From positions 7,644,169-7,708,168 of the forward strand of contig CM022679.1 of NCBI GenBank assembly GCA_012295275.1: a stretch of DNA of 64,000 nt. Direction: 5' to 3'. Under the pieces are notes generated by a model that was not told the DNA's origin, searched no databases, and saw only the letters and a program-made list of their open reading frames with translations. Of the stretch, positions 61,123 through 64,000 are shown piece after piece (position 1 is the stretch's first letter; the number at the start of each line of letters is the position of its first letter). The stretch comes from Chrysomallon squamiferum (taxonomy: Eukaryota; Mollusca; Gastropoda; Neomphalida; Peltospiridae). A program made the translations under genes and the position numbers.

Positions 61123-62079
61123 TTTATTTCAGAATGATATTTTCTTAACTGTAGATATATTTAAACTATATTGAAATTACACCGTTATATATGTACTACG
61201 CCAAATTCTGAGATCTTACGAAAGTGAAGGTAACAGTCAGCTTTCTGTTTCTAAATAGTTTCCGTGGTATGGCGCAATATAACATTAAACGTCACCAATT
61301 TCGGCTAATAAACTGTAGCTTTGAAAGTGTTCCGCATTCGGTGTACATTTACGCGCCAGTCATTGGTCCATTTGGAATGTTTAATTTAATTCAGTGTAAT
61401 TTCTCAAATTTTTTATCTTCTTCTTTTTATTATTATTACTATTATTATTTATTTATTTTTATTTATTATTATTTTTTATCATCAATATAATATCTTAGGA
61501 ATTTTTAAATTTTAAAAATATTTTTTAAAGGCCTAAAAAAAACAAATTGTAGATTCTGATTTACTTTTTTAACATTACTCCTTTTTTTTTTCCCCTTCTT
61601 TTCGGTTAGTTACGTAGAAATGTTCTGAAATATTTTAAAATAATATTTTATGTAAATATATACAAAACTAATTCTAAAATAAGAATATTACACTTGTGGG
61701 TCGAAATTAAGTTATAGACTGGTTATGAACGGAATTCATCCATATGAAATCCTTTAATGTTTTGCGTGACTCAAAACTAAAAAACTGGTGGACAATTAAT
61801 CTATGCAGAAAAGTGATTTAATAAATAATTATTGTCTAAATAATATACTGAACACGAAATAAATTAACAAAATGAACAAAACAATTAATTATTTAATACA
61901 ATACTGCAACAATGTCATTACGTTATTATTTTCAAAAACAAAACGTTTTCCCCGTGACGTCTAAGTTTATGCACATTACTTAGACTGGGTTTTAAGCATA
62001 CATTTACGTATTGTTGATTCTTGTACAGCAAAGCGTAAGATTGTCAGTTTCTAGTGTATAACATTATTCAGCTAAAGCA
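61123..62079. promoter_or_regulatory. Shared head-to-head promoter region, ZNF598 / synaptogyrin
   Basis: The 957 bp between the two divergent start codons must hold both transcription starts, unless 5' UTRs are spliced from further away. It contains ATT-type repeats at 61425-61475 and AT-rich sequence. CpG-containing patches flank each start (61255-61360 and 61940-62120). I see no clear TATA box. A small plus-strand frame at 61224-61490 runs into the ATT repeat and is not convincing. Confidence 0.5.
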
Positions 62080-62196
62080 ATGATGTCGAATCCTGCGGTC
62101 GGAGGTACTGCCTATGGTGCTGGAAAGGCCGGTGGGCCGTTTGATCCAGTAGAATATATTAAAAAGCCTCAAGTTATACTAAGATTAGTTAGTTTG
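62080..62196 (+). CDS. Synaptogyrin family, first coding exon (partial gene)
   Basis: Thirty-nine codons start MMSNPAVGGTAYGAGKAGGP and continue FDPVEYIKKPQVILRLVSL, then the donor TTG|GTAAGT, phase 0. The AYGAGKAGG-FDP...P-x-x-LR-VS pattern is the cytosolic N-terminus of synaptogyrins, four-TM MARVEL-domain proteins of synaptic and other transport vesicles; the exon stops just before TM1. No second exon is visible before the window end, so intron 1 is longer than 1.8 kb. Start context is GCAATGA, with a second ATG immediately following. Which paralogue it is cannot be decided from this exon. Confidence 0.88.
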
Positions 62197-62507
62197 GTAA
62201 GTTTATAATACTCGAATTTATTATGCCGTTTTGCCAAGAATGTTTCTGTTCAGTTCCGGCTATTTCGCATTATCGATTCTTTCGGGCCTTGTAATAAACT
62301 CAACAGACAACTGTTCTGGCCAGTGTTTCTGTTGTTAAAAATGTTATTGTCACTTGTATATACGAATTTAGATTACATCTTAACAAATTCTTTGAAATCA
62401 AACAAATAATCGCAATTACTACTAAAGAAAAATTTGTAAATGTGTCAATCGTTAAAATGGCCCAAATTGTCGTTTTAAAGAAATCGGAAATGTATCCAAT
62501 TTTGGAA

Positions 62508-62569
<62 letters not shown>

Positions 62570-64000
62570 ATAATAATAATAATAATAATAATATGGGTAG
62601 AACTGTTGCCAACAGTATATAACTGACAATTTCTATAGAAGATCATTTTCCAATAATCCACAAAATAGACCAAATATTTATGACATAATCTTTTGAGAAA
62701 TTAAAGAAAAGGTAGGAGGGAAAAAAACACCGCCATTGGTTTCATTCCAGCATACAGAATTTCACAAAGAACATTTTATAAGCTAAATTATGTAATGTAA
62801 TCATGTGTATTTGGCAAATCCTCAGTTTAAACTACTATTCTGTCATTACCATTAAGCCTTCTTTTTTATTATTATTATTAACATCCAAAATTATCAAGGT
62901 ACTTCTGATATCATGGACTTCTTTTGTCAGATTTCACCATTATCATATAGGAGAAAATAGAAGCTTTGATTTTGGTCAGTATTTTCAGTAACTTGCTGTG
63001 AAATATATACAAATTAATGACAATTTATTACATATTTTTTAATAAAGGAGACAAAATAAATATATATGGAACAGTTTCATGCTGTATTTTAGCTTTTTTG
63101 TTTTTATTTTTTAAATGACTGACTTTATTCAAAGAAACTGGCAATTTTCAACTTTGTAAATTATATACATTAAGTCAAAATATTAAAATTTAAAAAAATG
63201 AATACTAGCAACAAGGCACACATCAGTCAACACAAAAATATCAATTACTTCTGATTTTTTTTTTTTTGTTTATCATTATATTCTTATATGTAAATAGTAA
63301 TCCACATAATTTAGAAAATATAAATAAATTTTTACATTAAGTTCTAATTTATTATTTTTAATAATCAAATGAAAAATCTTTAACAGCATATATAACACAC
63401 ATTAATTAGGTAATGTTTATGTATACAATATACTTATATTTTTTAATTCAAGAAAGCTGGATAACATATAACAGAATTTTATATTAATAATTACTACTGG
63501 TATGTATCGGATGTGTTATTTTCTAATAGATTTGTTCTTAAATACATCTGTTCTTTTTTTAAGAAATATTAAAAACATAATAATGACACATATATATAAA
63601 TGGGATGTTGTTAATGTAATTTACTTACTAATAGTTGAAATGCAATATTTAAAATTAATAACAGAACCATGTTTAACCTGTACAATAATGCACATGATAT
63701 ATATATATATATTAATATTAATCTGGCATAACAATTTTAAAAAAAGTTTTCAGTAAAAACTAATTTCAGACCTGAGTAAAGACATTTATTACTCACTTTT
63801 TAAGTAAAATGAATGTATGATTGTTTAACAGTATACATTCAGTTACTGTGTCAGGTGTACATTTTCTTGTGTAATGATAAGAGAAAAATCAAATATTAAT
63901 GTCACATTTCAGATTCTGTTAATAATTAAAAGCAGGGGACTTTAATATTGAAAGTTTTCCATAGAACAAATAATAATGAATTAGCTCCTGTTCCCATTGC
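62197..64000 (+). other. Synaptogyrin intron 1 (incomplete)
   Basis: AT-rich intron with no recognisable exon encoding synaptogyrin TM1. It contains the compound trinucleotide repeat listed separately. Confidence 0.7.
62508..62592. repeat. Compound (ACT)n(AAT)n microsatellite in synaptogyrin intron 1
   Basis: About 20 ACT units pass directly into about 8 AAT units. The minus-strand frame across it encodes Ser and Ile runs and is not a gene. Confidence 0.95.

Noticed and set aside
1-64000. tRNA, rRNA, CRISPR arrays, operons or bacterial-type signals
   Set aside because: No tRNA B-box with a foldable context, no rRNA-like sequence, no regularly spaced direct repeats with unique spacers. The ATT and TC arrays are ordinary eukaryotic microsatellites.

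Overview
The window is eukaryotic, animal nuclear DNA: AT-rich, full of A/T-rich di-, tri- and tetranucleotide microsatellites, with genes cut into short exons by GT-AG introns. The recognisable proteins are metazoan. The mix of a many-exon TMEM94, a single-exon peptide-type GPCR and abundant (ATT)n repeats suggests a protostome, most likely a mollusc or another lophotrochozoan. That taxonomic guess is inference; the window holds no marker that settles it.

Layout. (1) 4.3-30.0 kb, minus strand: a complete TMEM94 gene (ERMA, a P-type-ATPase-like protein of the endoplasmic reticulum). I rebuilt it as 29 coding exons with consistent phases, giving 1347 residues and a C-terminus ending GMNSPW, as in vertebrate TMEM94. 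(2) 30.0-45.0 kb: a long stretch without a confirmed gene, holding several unexplained plus-strand exon-like segments, the best at 34165-34381. (3) 45.1-46.1 kb, plus strand: an intronless class A (rhodopsin-like) GPCR of 333 residues, with a CRE palindrome upstream. (4) 46.3-53.5 kb: repeat-rich intergenic DNA. (5) 53.5-61.1 kb, minus strand: a complete ZNF598 gene (RING E3 ligase that senses collided ribosomes), 6 coding exons, 957 residues. (6) 62.08 kb to the window end, plus strand: first coding exon of a synaptogyrin gene, head-to-head with ZNF598 across a gap of about 960 bp; the rest lies beyond the window.

The genes do not form a pathway: they are separately transcribed housekeeping or neuronal genes. 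The ZNF598-synaptogyrin adjacency may be an old linkage, because ZNF598 and SYNGR3 are also neighbours on human chromosome 16 (from memory). I found no previously undescribed multi-gene system. The items most worth checking are the unexplained plus-strand exon candidates between TMEM94 and the GPCR, a 250-bp foldback and a GC-rich island inside TMEM94 introns, a GC-AG intron, a TMEM94 start codon placed directly against an intron, and six spaced FPxL-type motifs in ZNF598.
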